Shown: positions 19,308 to 30,249 of the stretch, in pieces
How the letters are laid out: each line of letters begins with the position of its first letter
How positions within the stretch are numbered: the first letter of the stretch is position 1
Assembly: GCA_018136815.1 (NCBI GenBank)
Contig: CM030935.1
Span: forward strand, 2,907,999-2,971,998
DNA from: Isochrysis galbana
Taxonomy: Eukaryota; Haptophyta; Isochrysidales; Isochrysidaceae
Direction of reading: 5' to 3'
Length of the DNA stretch: 64,000 bases
The notes under the pieces: generated by a model
Seen by the model: only the letters and a program-made list of their open reading frames with translations
Database searches by the model: none
What the model was told of the DNA's origin: nothing
Position numbers and translations under genes: made by a program

Positions 19308-19985
19308 TTAGTCTCTGCCTAGTCTTGCTTCTCTAGAGTCCAATTGACTCAATGCGTCCACTGCGCTGTCTCTCCCTCTTGCGAGTTTTGTGTGGGATGT
19401 CTGATGTGTTGGCCCAAAATCGTGTTTGTGCTGGTTGTGTTTGGCCTCTAGGGCCGATGTCTTGCTCGTCGTTCTATCGCCCGAGGCGCGGTCATCAGCC
19501 TGTCTCTCGGCGTCTCTGGGGAGTGTCTCCCCGGTGTCGTCCTCCCTGTTGCCGCTGTCTCCCATAATGGGGGTCCAAAGCTGTTCTGTGTTCCAATATC
19601 CGTTTTGATGCGACATTCCCCCAGTGGGGTCCTGTCTTGGCTGGCGCCGGGCCGGCCCCTCGCGCCGGAGCACGAGGGCGGTACCGCGGCTGTGTAGGGC
19701 CCCGGCCCGGAGGCCTTCCCTATGGAGTCGTCCCTCTGGTGTGTTGTGACTGGTGTGGCTGTGGATTGTGCTGGAGGTGTGTTGCCTGTTGGCCAGTGCC
19801 CGCATGGCGGCTTTGCACGTGTCGTTCATGGTGATGCGCGGGCGCGGCCCGCCGGATCCTGTGCCCACCTGGCTGGGGGGGTCGTCCTGGCGCGGTCGCT
19901 TCGGCGACAGCGGCGTGTCCGTGAGCTCCTCGTCCATCATGGCGAGGGCAGCGGCGGCGAGAGCGGGCGGCGGCGCGCGCTCCAT
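19308..19985 (-). CDS. LINE ORF1 N-terminal region (225 codons)
   Basis: Starts with MERAPPPALAAAAL only a few bases after the 5' hairpin. It contains a basic SPKRPRQ patch and a Gly/Pro/Thr-rich hydrophilic body. A second segment in another frame (about 18862-19305) has acidic EPEPEEEAEF and a folded-looking part (WEIMVTADCANQFREMY) that may be the RRM-like half of ORF1. The same MER start recurs at 33569, 49634, 62007 and 63253, defining a family. Confidence 0.6.
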   Translation of the reverse strand: MERAPPPALAAAALAMMDEELTDTPLSPKRPRQDDPPSQVGTGSGGPRPRITMNDTCKAAMRALANRQHTSSTIHSHTSHNTPEGRLHREGLRAGALHSRGTALVLRREGPARRQPRQDPTGGMSHQNGYWNTEQLWTPIMGDSGNREDDTGETLPRDAERQADDRASGDRTTSKTSALEAKHNQHKHDFGPTHQTSHTKLARGRDSAVDALSQLDSREARLGRD

Positions 19986-20010
19986 GACCCTATCGTTTTA
20001 ACGATAGTTG

Positions 20011-20024
20011 AGGGGAGAGCCTCC
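20011..20024. repeat. LINE target-site duplication, right (14 bp)
   Basis: Exact copy of 18151-18164, adjacent to the LINE 5' hairpin. Confidence 0.88.
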
Positions 20025-20227
20025 ATGATATCTAACGGGGCGGAGCTTTCTAGAAAGGGAGAGAGAACGCCCGTGGCGATCCTAACATGGTTTATCGAAC
20101 CCCCTTACCCGCAACATGAGAAGGGGTGAAAATATGCATAACTGCCACTTCAAGTTGCGCACCTTCTTTCCCCCAGCCCCAACCCTGGGCCCTTACGAGT
20201 TTTAATTTTTCCAATTGGCTACACTCC

Positions 20228-20300
20228 CTGCCCGCCCTCTCCCGCTGGCCCGCCCGCCCTCTCCCGCTGGTTCACCCGCCCTCTCCCGCTGGCCTGCCCG
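20228..20300. repeat. Minisatellite, three units around CGCCCTCTCCCGCTGG
   Basis: Three imperfect tandem units of about 24 bp, in the region downstream of the EEP gene (which is on the minus strand). Confidence 0.7.
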
Positions 20301-20584
20301 CGGTTACCAGGTGATGGTGGTACATGCGTGATTGATCGAATATCTGATAGCATCTACTACCTATCTACTTGCGCGCTCGCCTGAGACTGAGGCACTCGCG
20401 CTCCCGTAGCCCGAAGGAAGACGACGGCTGACCGCGCACTGCTCGCGACAAGCATGTTGCGAGAGAATGGGATCCGTGCGTGCTGTCCTTGCCATCACGA
20501 GGATAACAGCATGCACAGGTCGGTGTCCCCCTCTTTCACTTTCCTACTAAACATTGAGTCATTTCTCGACGTTGAGTGAGCGTG

Positions 20585-21747
20585 TCATGCCAAGATCACA
20601 TCGACTACGACCGGTCGGTGATCTGACACCTCCTCGTCACCAGAACGAGCGGCGATGGTCGCGTGCCGCTGCACTTGAACGTCGCACATGCAGCCGTCCG
20701 GAACTCTCAGTAGGACCCAATCGATGCGAAAGAGAGGTAGAGTACTCCAGCACGTGGGTGGTGGGAGATGTAACCCTGAAATCTCAGCAGCCAAGCCCGT
20801 CATCACCGAGCGACATGTGTGCGGAGCGAGTGCGAACGTGTCCTCAAAACCGCGTGCCGATAGCTCTTTGATAACGAGGCTGCGAGCCAGCGGCGGTGGC
20901 CATCCCCGAGACTCGTAGTAGCGGATCACAGCATCCCATCCGACTGCATCCAAGTCGTGTTGGTCAAAGCTGTTGAGGTCACCGCATAAGATGTGTGCCA
21001 CTGGGTTTGGCACGGACGTGTCGCTGCCAGCCTCGACGAAGGCTGCGTCAGCGGCTGCCGCAACGAGAGCCGATTGCTTCGCTCGAAGTTCCTCCGATCT
21101 GTGGTCAAGGTGCGTGCACGCCACACCTAATCGCTGCCCTCCTGGAAGCTGCACAATGGCGGTGATTATACCGCGCGCCTGAGGCGAAAGGAGATGGAAG
21201 TGTGAGCTTGAAATCGTGTCTTGCGATTCACGGGAGGTCTAGGGGATGAACTTGCCTCAAGATCCTCAGCCGTGCGCTCCTGGTCGCCTAGTGTTAAGTC
21301 TCCGGGCTCAGGGCGCATGATGTTGTGCTGCACGCGCTCCAACGGAAAGCGCGACAGGATCGCGTTGCCAAACGGAATGTCGCCAAAGAAGGAACCCCGC
21401 TCCGTGGCCGCCCCGAACGTGCAGTGCTTGAATTGCAGGGAATCGCGCAATCGCTCCAGACTGGAGGCTGCAACGTCTGTAGGAGGTGCAAGCTTGAGGC
21501 CGCGCCCACGTCTACTGCGCACAGCCTCCCAGTACGGATCGGAGAAAGGTGGTGGCGCGAAGGGATGTAGCACCTCGTTGAGGCAGACGATGTCGGGATC
21601 GATCTGCCGGAGAAGCTCGCACACCCGCTCCACATTATCCTCGTGCTGCGAGTCCCTCCATGCGTGCACATTGAGTGAGACCAGCCGCACGGCAGTCGCA
21701 GGTAGCGCGACGCAGCACGCGGCGAAAAGGAAAACAACCCGCGGCAT
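20585..21747 (-). CDS. Secreted-type endonuclease/exonuclease/phosphatase family protein (361 aa, 2 exons)
   Basis: Exons on the minus strand: 21747-21256 and 21178-20585, joined in frame over a 77-bp GC-AG intron (donor AG|GCAAGT). The start at 21747 gives a hydrophobic signal-like N-terminus (PRVVFLFAACCVALPATA). EEP signature residues are all present: LVSLNVHAW, VCLNEV (metal Glu), THLDHRS (His), CGDLNSFD (Asp/Asn), RIDWVLLR, SDHRPVVV (catalytic Asp-His). The length fits small EEP enzymes. The substrate (sugar-phosphate, lipid, nucleic acid) cannot be read from sequence. A signal-like N-terminus suggests the secretory route. Confidence 0.82.
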
Positions 21748-21839
21748 AGACGCTAGTGTGCAAACACCCTCACGGATTCCACTTCGCGCTCCCTCTTGGC
21801 CTCCCTTTTTTCGCTCTCTCCCTCTGTCTCCGGGCGTCT

Positions 21840-22065
21840 TGAAGCAGCACTGGCTATGGGACAAGGGATGGAGGTGATGAGAGAGAAGAAGGGAGAGGGA
21901 CGAGAGAGGCAGAGAAGATGCTCCCGCCGAGCCCCGCGGCAGGAGGCAAGGTAGTGGTGATGGGTGGGGTGGGTGGGTGGGTGGGTGGGTGGGTGGGTGG
22001 GTCGGGGGCTGGCTGAAGAGGCGCGGAGGGGGGAGAGGGCGGAAAGCGGGAAGACTCGCCCAAGC
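21840..22065. repeat. Purine tract and GGGT repeat upstream of the EEP gene
   Basis: GGGT is repeated about ten times (21965-22003), next to GAGAGA-rich sequence. In the sense of the EEP gene this is a pyrimidine tract just before the transcription unit. G-quadruplex formation is plausible. Confidence 0.6.
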
Positions 22066-22315
22066 GGAAAGGCAGGCGTTAATTTTAGTACGAATTAGTA
22101 GTAAGAAGTTCACTCTCACTCTAGCTGTCAGAGTTTTCTTGTTGCGCCCTAGTTTGATCCTAGGGCTGACGGACCGTGCCTCATCGACAACGGAGGCCCT
22201 ACCCCGCGATGGGGGTGTACGCGGTTGGTGCATGGCTCGCTCGTCCGGTGTAACATATGTGAATAGGAATTCTAGCCGACAAGCGACAAGACTTGTGACA
22301 AGATGCTCTACAAAA

Positions 22316-22385
22316 ATCTACATTTTAGGGCGGTCAAACAGGGGCTTTTTAACGGCTAGTAAGGGTTGGGCTGCATTTTTTTACC
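22316..22385. repeat. Short dispersed repeat G (TAGGGCGGTC.AACAGGG)
   Basis: The block TTTAGGGCGGTCAAACAGGGGC followed by TGCATTTTTT recurs in diverged form at 47047-47105. The core TTTAGGGCGGTCAAA also occurs inverted at about 24467-24483. Element type unknown. Confidence 0.5.
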
Positions 22386-22744
22386 GTGGCGCGATGCCCA
22401 CTAAAAAACCTCCCGGGGGGGCTACCTGACGCTACGAAAATCTTCGCCAAGAAATGGTGCGATTCGCTCCCCTTCTCTCCCCGCTCCGTCACGCGCACTC
22501 ACGCTCTACCCGTAAAGAATGGGCGGTCGCGCCCGCGGGGGGATCGGTTCCTCTATATCTAAGCTACATTCGGCATTTAATTCCCGCCCGATGCAGCGCC
22601 GTGTCGGGCTGCCGACAGTCCGACCACCCCCTGACCCACCGGCATCATTGCCCGCGCAGCCCACCCAGCTTCTCAAAGCGCGCGCACGCGGCTACACTGG
22701 CTGCCACAGACCCCACCCCGACCATCCCGACCCGCCCCTCGCAG

Positions 22745-22888
22745 GATTCGCCCTCACTCGAACTCGGCATCGAGAACCAGGACCAGCTCACCAACGCGGC
22801 CGTCCACGCGTGGCTGACGAGCCTCCGAGTTGAGGCTGCCTTCGCGGTCCTCCTCTCTCTGACAGTGCCAGATACGGCGCCGGTCGGT
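22745..22888 (+). other. Possible exon of an unrecognised gene
   Basis: An open frame with coding-like GC3 (DSPSLELGIENQDQLTN, AVHAWLTSLRVEAAF) is bounded by CGCAG on the left and GGTGAGG on the right. I cannot find convincing partner exons. It could be a gene fragment. No domain was recognised. Confidence 0.3.
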
Positions 22889-22889
22889 G

Positions 22890-24300
22890 AGGTGAGACCC
22901 GTGGGCGGCCTCAGGACGGGCCACGTCGTGGCCCTCAACGCCACGGAGAGGAGGAAAGCCCAAGATCCTGCCAGAACGCCTCACAACGCATCTGGCGGGA
23001 ACCCACCACCCAGAGCAGATATCACCTTTTGCCGCTGGGTGGTGGGCTTGGCAGGCGGTATGGGACATCAATCCATACTGTAAATGACGCGCGACGGCGC
23101 AACAAAAGCGCTCCAAACACGCGGAGCTCGCGCAGCGAAGGCGCAAATCAAGGTCTTGGCAACACTTGACATTATAGAAGTCAAGGAAAGCCGTAGACCG
23201 CGGAGCCGACGCGGCGTCCGTCGACCTCCGGTGGGCAGTTGAGGCAGAGAGCCTTTGGCCGTCAGCCTCCCGGGGTCAGCCTCTATGCCTGTAGTAAGCA
23301 TCGACGAAAGCGGCGGCGGGCATGGGCCAGTAAGTGGGGGTGGTGGCGGCGGCGGCGCTTCCGCGGTGACGTTAGACGTCAACATTCAATGGGGTCATGG
23401 GGTCTGCAGATGGCTGACTGCGACGAAATTTCGGCGCGCGGCCCACCCGATTGGCGTGACTGTGTGGGTGGTCGTACGAGACGCCCTCGTCAGCACGCCA
23501 GCTGGTGTGGGGGGGCAGCTATTCGTTGTGAGGGCTCTTTTTTGGCGTCAGGCCTCGGCTCCTGGTCTAAGGTGACCGCAGGCGCCGCGGAAGCACCCGC
23601 GCGCGGGCGCCATGCATGTCCCCCCACTGCAGGTCGCGTTGCCAGCGCTCGAAAGGGCCTCTGGGGCCCGACTTCAGTAGGCCATAGCGAGCGTGATTTC
23701 GTCGCTCGCGGGTAGATCCCTGCGGCAAAGTAGTAGGGAATGCCGAGTAGGGCCCCAATCCACTGGGTCGAGTGTCTTAGGTGCCCTGTGAGTCTGTATG
23801 TGTGAATCTGCCCGTGGGTCGTTGAACGTCAATGACCGTAGTCTTCAACATTCGTATACAAAAAATTCGCTTTTCGCGTTCGAGTTTTTCGGTTTCAAGC
23901 TGGGGATCTATTAGATAGCGACTGTTTTAGGTGTCTGGGCACAATAAAAAATTCTAGGATGCTAATATGACGTAGTTCCAACACTGCGAAGTCGTTGTCT
24001 TTAAAGCTACCGGTAGTCTTCGTTGCGCCCCTTCTACCGAGAAAGCTGCGTACCTTTATCCGTTAAGAAACCACTCACGAAGACGAACACTCCACGAGCA
24101 CGAGATAGCCCCATTAACGGCGCAAAACCCACACAACAACAGCAAGAAACGGGCCACCCAGAGGCACAGGAGGAAGGCGAGAACAGACCACTGAGGGCCG
24201 GTGCACCCCGCCCGCCCCAGCCCCCCCCCACAACCTGGGCCCCTATGTAGAGCACGAGGGGAGTTGCCGCAAGGCGGGAAGTGAGGGAGAGGAAGGGATC
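22890..24300. other. Intergenic stretch, no gene recognised
   Basis: Only overlapping short ORFs rich in Arg/Gly. No domain, RNA gene or clear repeat boundary was seen. Confidence 0.4.
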
Positions 24301-24484
24301 TGGGCGTGGCTACAGTCTACAGTAGTCAACCCCGTAGCCGCGCGCGTGGCGAGAGAATATTGAAAGGTTTTTTTTGATACTAGATAGGTGTTTCCGGGGT
24401 TTCTACCGCTTTACTTTGGTGTATTTCCTCAATCCTGACTTTTTCAATTTCACGCCCTCAGAATCTTTGACCGCCCTAAAATCT

Positions 24485-24655
24485 ACGAATTTCGAGACGA
24501 AAATCGGAAATCGGCGAACCAGAACATGAGCCCAGGGACCAGGGAGAATCCGAATCTACGCGTCTTACGTGACCCTGCCAAACATAGAAACCACTCTGTA
24601 GCGAAGAAGGACACGTGCTCGTAACTGTAATTGAATATTCATGCCAAAAACCAAA
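24485..24655 (-). repeat. Relic LTR of the 6.7-17 kb retrotransposon family
   Basis: Aligns by eye with 6950-7095: AATTTCGAGAC, GGGAATCCGAATCT, TGTAATTG and GAATATTCATGCC are in the same order. Strongly diverged, so this family also inserted here long ago. The next 45 bp carry a GAATAT microsatellite. Confidence 0.55.
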
Positions 24656-24904
24656 AAGTTCGAATATGAATATGAATATGAATACAACATATTTTTTCTT
24701 TCTGCTCCGTCACATTTGACGAGGGTTGGTGTTTGCTGTTTTGCTGGGTGCAGAGGGCGTTTCGAGCATGCCCCTGATGCTTCTTTGAGCCCCCTAGCAC
24801 ATTCCATTCTTTATGATTACTCTGGTAGTTTACAAAAGATTGAAGATTGCTGAATGAGGAGCTCTATCTATAGCCTTTACTATCTAGAGCTTTTCTACTC
24901 TTCA

Positions 24905-25029
24905 GACGGAGAGGTGTATCTAAAGTACTTTAGAGTAGACTAAACTGAAGTAGGGGAGGGGGCAGCAGGGGCGGGCGGGGGCGGGAGACTCTGGGGGCGG
25001 AGGGGGCGAGGGTTGGGGCGAGGGCGGCC
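24905..25029 (+). promoter_or_regulatory. Probable promoter/5' UTR of EFL1
   Basis: A GTATCTAAAGTACTTTAGAGTAGAC block is followed by a G-rich purine tract running to the start codon. A similar AGTACTTTAAAGGTAGA block precedes the SNRNP40 gene at 36532. Promoter role is inference. Confidence 0.3.
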
Positions 25030-28000
25030 ATGGCGCAGACTCGCAACCTCTGCGTGCTCGCCCACGTGGACCACGGCAAGACGAGTCTGTCGGACTCGCT
25101 GATTGCGAGCAATGGGATCATCTCGAACCGCCTCGCTGGACAGCTCCGCTACATGGACTCGCGCGACGATGAGCAGGACCGCGGGATCACGATGAAGGCC
25201 TCGTCGATCGCGCTCGTCTACCAGCCGGAGGAGCTCCAGCAGCCAGAGGGGCAGACCGGCGCGGCGCCGCTCCGCGTCAACCTGATTGATTCACCCGGCC
25301 ACGTCGACTTCTGCTCTGAGGTCTCCGCCGCCGTCCGGCTGAGCGATGGAGCACTTCTCGTTGTCGACGTGGTCGAGGGTGTGTGTGTGCAAACGCAGGC
25401 CGTCCTCCGCCAGGCATGGGGCGAGCGCGTGACCCCGCTGCTGGTGCTCAACAAGATGGATCGGCTCGTAGCCGAACTGCAGGTGGGCATCGTCTGTCGC
25501 GCAGGCCTGCACGCGCGAAATGCGTGCGGGTTGCAGTGCCAATGTAGTGCCCACCCAACCTGCCTGCTTATGCCATGTAGCTTTCACCAATCGAGGCATG
25601 GATGCACATCAAGAATATCCTCGGGCAGCTCAACGCCTTAGCAGGGCAATTCTACACAGCCGACCGTTTGGCTGCAGAGCAGGGGACGAGCAGTCCGCCT
25701 CCGGCTTCGAGCAGAGCCGGAAGTGCGTTGGCCGCAGCAATGGAGTCCGGTGCTCGTGATTTGGCGGAGGCTGCTGACCGCGTCCAGCTGGCAGACGATG
25801 CTGTTCCTGAACTCGAGTTCTCGCCAACCCGTGGCAACGTGATCTTCGCCTCTGCCCATCATGGGTGGGCATTCGATCTTAGCATCTTTGCAAAGCTCTA
25901 TGCGAAGAAGCTGGGGGTGAGAGAGGCGGTGCTGCAGGTGAGTCGCCAACGGGTGCTTTCATATAGTGTAAGCTCGGTTCAAGCTCTCTGGACCTAGGTG
26001 GAAAAGGGGACGCTTTCACTGTGTGCGTCTCGCGACAGCTGACCATTTCCTTGCAACGCGTGTGCAATGCTTCAGGAAACTTTATGGGGTGAGTACTTTT
26101 ATCAGCCAAAGACTCGTCGTGTTGTCACCTCAGACCCGACAGGAAAACTCAAACCAATGTTTTCCGAGCTCGTCCTCTCGTCGATTTGGAGAGTCTATAA
26201 TGCAGCCATGGTCAACCCCGATCAAGGTGCGAGGAAATCCCCTCCCTCCCTCCGTCCCCACCGCCGCAACCATCATTATCGCCACTAGAACAAGGTATCC
26301 CAGACCGCGGATCTTCCCCCCCGTCCCCCCCAGCATCACTGTCCAAGATCATCTCATCCCTTGGAATCTCTCCCAATGAAAGAGACGTTGCTGGGACGGA
26401 TGGGGCTGCTGCTGCTCGCGCCGTCATGAGCGCATGGCTACCCCTCGCTAAGGTAGTCTTGCGTGCGGTTTCAACGCAGTTGCCGGCCGCAGCTGCGGCA
26501 CAGGCGGCAAGGCTCCCTGCGTTTTGCTCAGCTCTCGCTACTCTCCCGTCGACACGTGCGAGCTCTAGCAGCTTCGCCAAGGCCACTGTGGAGAGTGATG
26601 TCGATCCTGCATGTGCCAGCCTGGCCGCTCCACTGCCATCACAGTACTCAGCAAGCACGGCTCTCGGTCGACTTCGCTCTTCCATCGAAGCGTGCGACGC
26701 GAGCGATGGAGCGCCCCTTGTACTTTACATTGCGAAGATGGTCTACGCCGTGGGTGTGGCAGGCGTCGACCCTGCGGATGAATTTATTGGCTTTGCGCGC
26801 GTGTTCTCAGGAGTGATCCGTCCCGGTTCTGGTGGGCAAATCTACGTGATTTCGCCCTCTCAGTCGCCCAAATCCGCTGCTACTTCTGCTGAGGCGGCCG
26901 CCGAGGCGGCCGCCGCCTCGGCTGCTTCTGCCGCCTCGGAAGTGGCAGCAGCCTCATCTGCAGCTGAGGATCCAAATGCCGATTTGCCCACAGCTTCAAT
27001 TCACGCAAATACCAATGCCACCGCGGACCTGGCTGAATCGGCCGATCCCGCGCCAATGGTGATTGAGGTAGATTCACTGCGCTTGTACCTACTGATGGGC
27101 AGAGAGCTCGTGAACGTGCAGAAGGCAAGCGCCGGCTCGGTCGTCGGGATTGGCGGGCTAGGGCGATTGGTGCGAAAATGCGCGACTCTATCTAGTGAGC
27201 GTGATTGCCCAGCTTTCGATGCCATGGCCCTTGTGGGTGCGCCGATTGTCCAAGTGAGTTCAATAAGCTCCCTTTTGCCTTGAAGGACTATCGGCTTTGC
27301 GGCGAGACCTACCGAAAGTCGCCTGGGCTCCCTTCCGTTGCTCACTATGCTGAATCCCCCGCTTTACGTGATTTGCCTCTACCTTTGCCTAGAGCTCCCT
27401 ACTCCTCACTTCACATTTCGAAAGGACTTGGGGGCCATCCGTATTCCTCAAAGACTGAACGTATTCTCGTGCGTTCTGCATAGGTGGCTATTGAACCGGC
27501 TGAGCTCTCAGCGCTGTCCACCTTGGAGCATGCGCTAGTCAGCCTCGACCAATCCGATCCGGCAGTTGAGACGGACAATCTACCCACCGGAGAGCATGTG
27601 CTTAGGTGCTGTGGGGAGGTACTTAAGCCTGTAGATCGCACGCGATGTTGGTCCAACTTTTCTCATGGGCCCCCGGTTTCCCCCCTCCCGCTGACAGCAG
27701 CATGACGGATATGCTTGTCTCCTTGATAGGTCCACCTCGAACGCTGTCTCCATGACATCACCACCACCTTCGCTCCCGGTCTTGAGCTTCGCGTATCGCC
27801 TCCACTGGTTCCGTTTCGCGAAGCTCCTGCCCCGGCATCAGAAGGTCGCGCCATCGCCCCAACAGCCTCGCGTCACGCTCACATCGCGCTCCGCGCGGCT
27901 CGTCTGCCATCTGGCACTACCGCCGCCTTACGGTCGCACCGTGCAGTGTTGGGTGATGCAACACAACGCGGCAGGTCATGGCTCTCACCACCTAACAAGC

Positions 28001-29337
28001 TCCCCGCCAATGTTCTTGCTGCCATTCGCGCGATCGAGGCCTCCCTGTGCTCGAAAGCGAGTGATTCTCAGAGTGGGCAAGGCCCCGCGCTTAGCCCTGG
28101 ATGGCAAGGCGCGAGGCCTATTGGCGTCGGGAGTGGCGATGCCGCCGAAACTCTCTTGCTTTGCAGCGGTGCTATGGCTCAACGGATGGCCGACGCGGCG
28201 TCCGCGCCGCGAGGCGCTGCAGGTTACGCCGGTGTTGCCTCAAGTTTTTTGATCGCAAGCCTTCTGTCTGGGTTTCAATTAGGAGTTGCAAAAGGGCCAT
28301 TGTGCGATGAGCCGATGGCCGATGCAATGTTCCTAATAGAAGAAATTTCATGGAGCGATAGGCAGCCCGACGTTGTCCCGGCCTCTACTAACGTAAGCCA
28401 CCGTGGGGCCAAAAACGTCGGGTGCGAGGGTGAAACGGATGCGCCTCGAGTTGTAGCTGCTGGCGCTCAGGGACCCACTAGTCCGCTCTCGCCGGCGGAA
28501 ATTGCTGCGCTCCCAGGGCAGATCATATCCGCCATGCGGGAAGCATGCCGCGCCGCATTCCTCGACTGTGGCACGCGATTGATGGAACCTGTCTATCGGT
28601 GAGTTCTTGGAAGGCGCACACGTGCGGATGACGAGTTACAAAGCGGGGATTGGGTGACGGCCGTCATGCCGCAAGAGTCGTGGAGCGGAGGCGTAACATT
28701 CATGCAAGCATGTCGCCGAAACGCGTGGCCATCTCGACATTTATGGAGAGACAGACTCGAACATCATCCTACACCACCTTTGCGTGCGCGCAGGTGCGAA
28801 GTCCAATGCGACCAGGAGCTCCTTGGACGTATGTACGCCGTTCTGCGTCGACGCCGTGGTGAGATCCTTGCGGAAGACCTGCGCGAGGGCACTGCGTTGT
28901 TCCAAATCAGCGCGTCTCTACCTGTCGTGGAGTCGTTCGGCTTTGCCCACGATTTGCGTAAGAGCACCTCGGGTGCTGCGCACCCGCAGCTTGTCTTCTC
29001 GCACTTTCAGGTATGATGAATAGTGGCGGAAGGACTATTGTCGTTGTGATTCGGGATATCGCAGGCTCACATGGTGGCACCCACGTCTCAACGAACCCCT
29101 CGGCTAATCACGAGGCTGTCTCCTCGCAACCTTGTGTCCGACCAGGCCTTACAGCAAGACCCTCTCTTTGTTGTGGTGACTGAGGAAGAGCAGGAGGCTC
29201 TTGATGACGGTGACCTGCCCACAATCAACCTGGCGAAGAAACTCGTTGACGACGTGAGGCGACGCAAAGGCCTGCGAGTTGAGGATAAAGTCGTGGCGTC
29301 CGCAACGAAGCAGCGCACCATCTCGCGGAAAAGGTAG
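25030..29337 (+). CDS. EFL1: Elongation factor-like GTPase 1 (ribosome assembly), 8 exons, 1124 aa
   Basis: Exons: 25030-25482, 25581-25937, 26076-26226, 26334-27253, 27484-27618, 27730-28598, 28794-29010 and 29065-29337; all junctions are GT-AG and keep frame. EFL1/Ria1 releases eIF6 from cytoplasmic pre-60S subunits together with SBDS. The GTPase motifs are intact: AHVDHGKTS (P-loop), RGITM (switch I), DSPGHVDF and NKMDRL. Domain II and III segments follow ([23 protein letters not shown]), then the EF2-like C-terminus with [36 protein letters not shown], and the closing [21 protein letters not shown]. The length matches the family (about 1100 aa). An Ala-rich insert (about residues 540-600) is low complexity. 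The start at 25030 is the only Met directly before the P-loop. Confidence 0.93.
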
Positions 29338-29339
29338 GC

Positions 29340-29808
29340 AAGCTGTCGCCCTCATGCCTAATAAGCCTGTGAGCATCCTAGGGCCTGCTGAGATCCATGC
29401 GAGGTGTCGCCTGCATTTAAGAGCGCGTTAAAGAAGGCCTGTGCATGATAGGCATCTTACACTGATATGGTTAGAGGTGGGGTGGATTGGGTTGGGGAAA
29501 ACACGTCGGTAAGTCGGAGAGTCAGGAGTCAAAAAATTTTTTACGAGAAGGAGCGAAGATTTCCAAATGATTTCCCCCGCCTTGCCCCCTTGTCCTCGTA
29601 ACCTAAGTGGAAGTGGGAGCGGAGCAATGGCGACCGACCCACTATGATAGGCCGACCATCGTCGCGTTCCAGCGAGAGCACGGCGGTGGTCAGCTTTGTG
29701 TCGCATCCACGAATCGACATCTACGTTTGTGACTCCATCTTCAAGAATTTTTTTCTACGTTTGTAATTCTCTCCTTTCTCTTTCCCTCCGTTCGATTGTA
29801 CGTTGTAC
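29340..29808. other. Downstream of EFL1, no gene recognised
   Basis: About 470 bp of unique-looking sequence without recognised genes or repeats. Confidence 0.4.
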
Positions 29809-30182
29809 TATAAAATATAAAACAATTAATGTTACTAGTATATCCTAGCCAACCCCACTTGCTAATTGGACACAACTTTTCAGTCCCGGAATCCCGCCAT
29901 GCCTGACGAGCCAGGTGTCCGAGTGATACCAGGGGGAGGGGGCACTGCCCCCTCCCCTCGACCTCGATATTTGTCCCCCCTCCAGTGCACGCACCACGCA
30001 CCGACCCCGCGCACCCCTGCGCGCCCTCTCCTCGAGTCCACGCTGGGCCAGCTCCAGTCGACCGGCAGGGGCTCGAGAGCCAGCGAGGGAGAGGCAGGAG
30101 GGGCCGGGGCCATGCCCCAGCCTCATCTGCCCCTGAGTCAGCCCTGGGCTGTGCTCCCAGGCCCAGGCTCCTGCAGGCCATT
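29809..30182 (-). mobile_element. SINE-like copy B, truncated with inverted 5' part
   Basis: 29809-30047 matches copy A 5475-5690 in the same orientation (tail side). 30048-30182 matches copy A about 5978-6100 in the opposite orientation. The piece between them in copy A is missing. This layout is what twin priming leaves during target-primed reverse transcription. I could not find its TSD. Confidence 0.7.
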
Positions 30183-30249
30183 GACGAATTGGGATGGCCC
30201 ATAGGGCCTGAGGGCAATGAGGAAGGAGGCAGACCGGCGGCAGGCGCGG

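Larger units (their letters stand above)
18165..20010 (-). mobile_element. LINE (non-LTR retrotransposon), internally deleted, 1.85 kb
   Basis: Flanked by perfect 14-bp TSDs. In minus sense it starts at a hairpin (AACTATCGTTAAAACGATAG, 19990-20009), enters ORF1 at ATG 19985, runs into a partial reverse transcriptase, then a 3' UTR ending in ten T. The RT has LLYKKGDTRDPRNYRPI, SKDQLGFVPKR, ALDWEKAFDRVNWEF and VPQGCALSPLAF. The FADD motif lies at about 18323-18345 in a shifted frame. ORF1 sequence joins RT sequence directly near 18895, so the endonuclease region and the RT C-terminus are missing. It is non-autonomous. Confidence 0.88.

Noticed and set aside
21960..22005. Telomere-like repeat
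   Set aside because: GGGT tetramers, not TTAGGG or TTTAGGG, and internal in the sequence.
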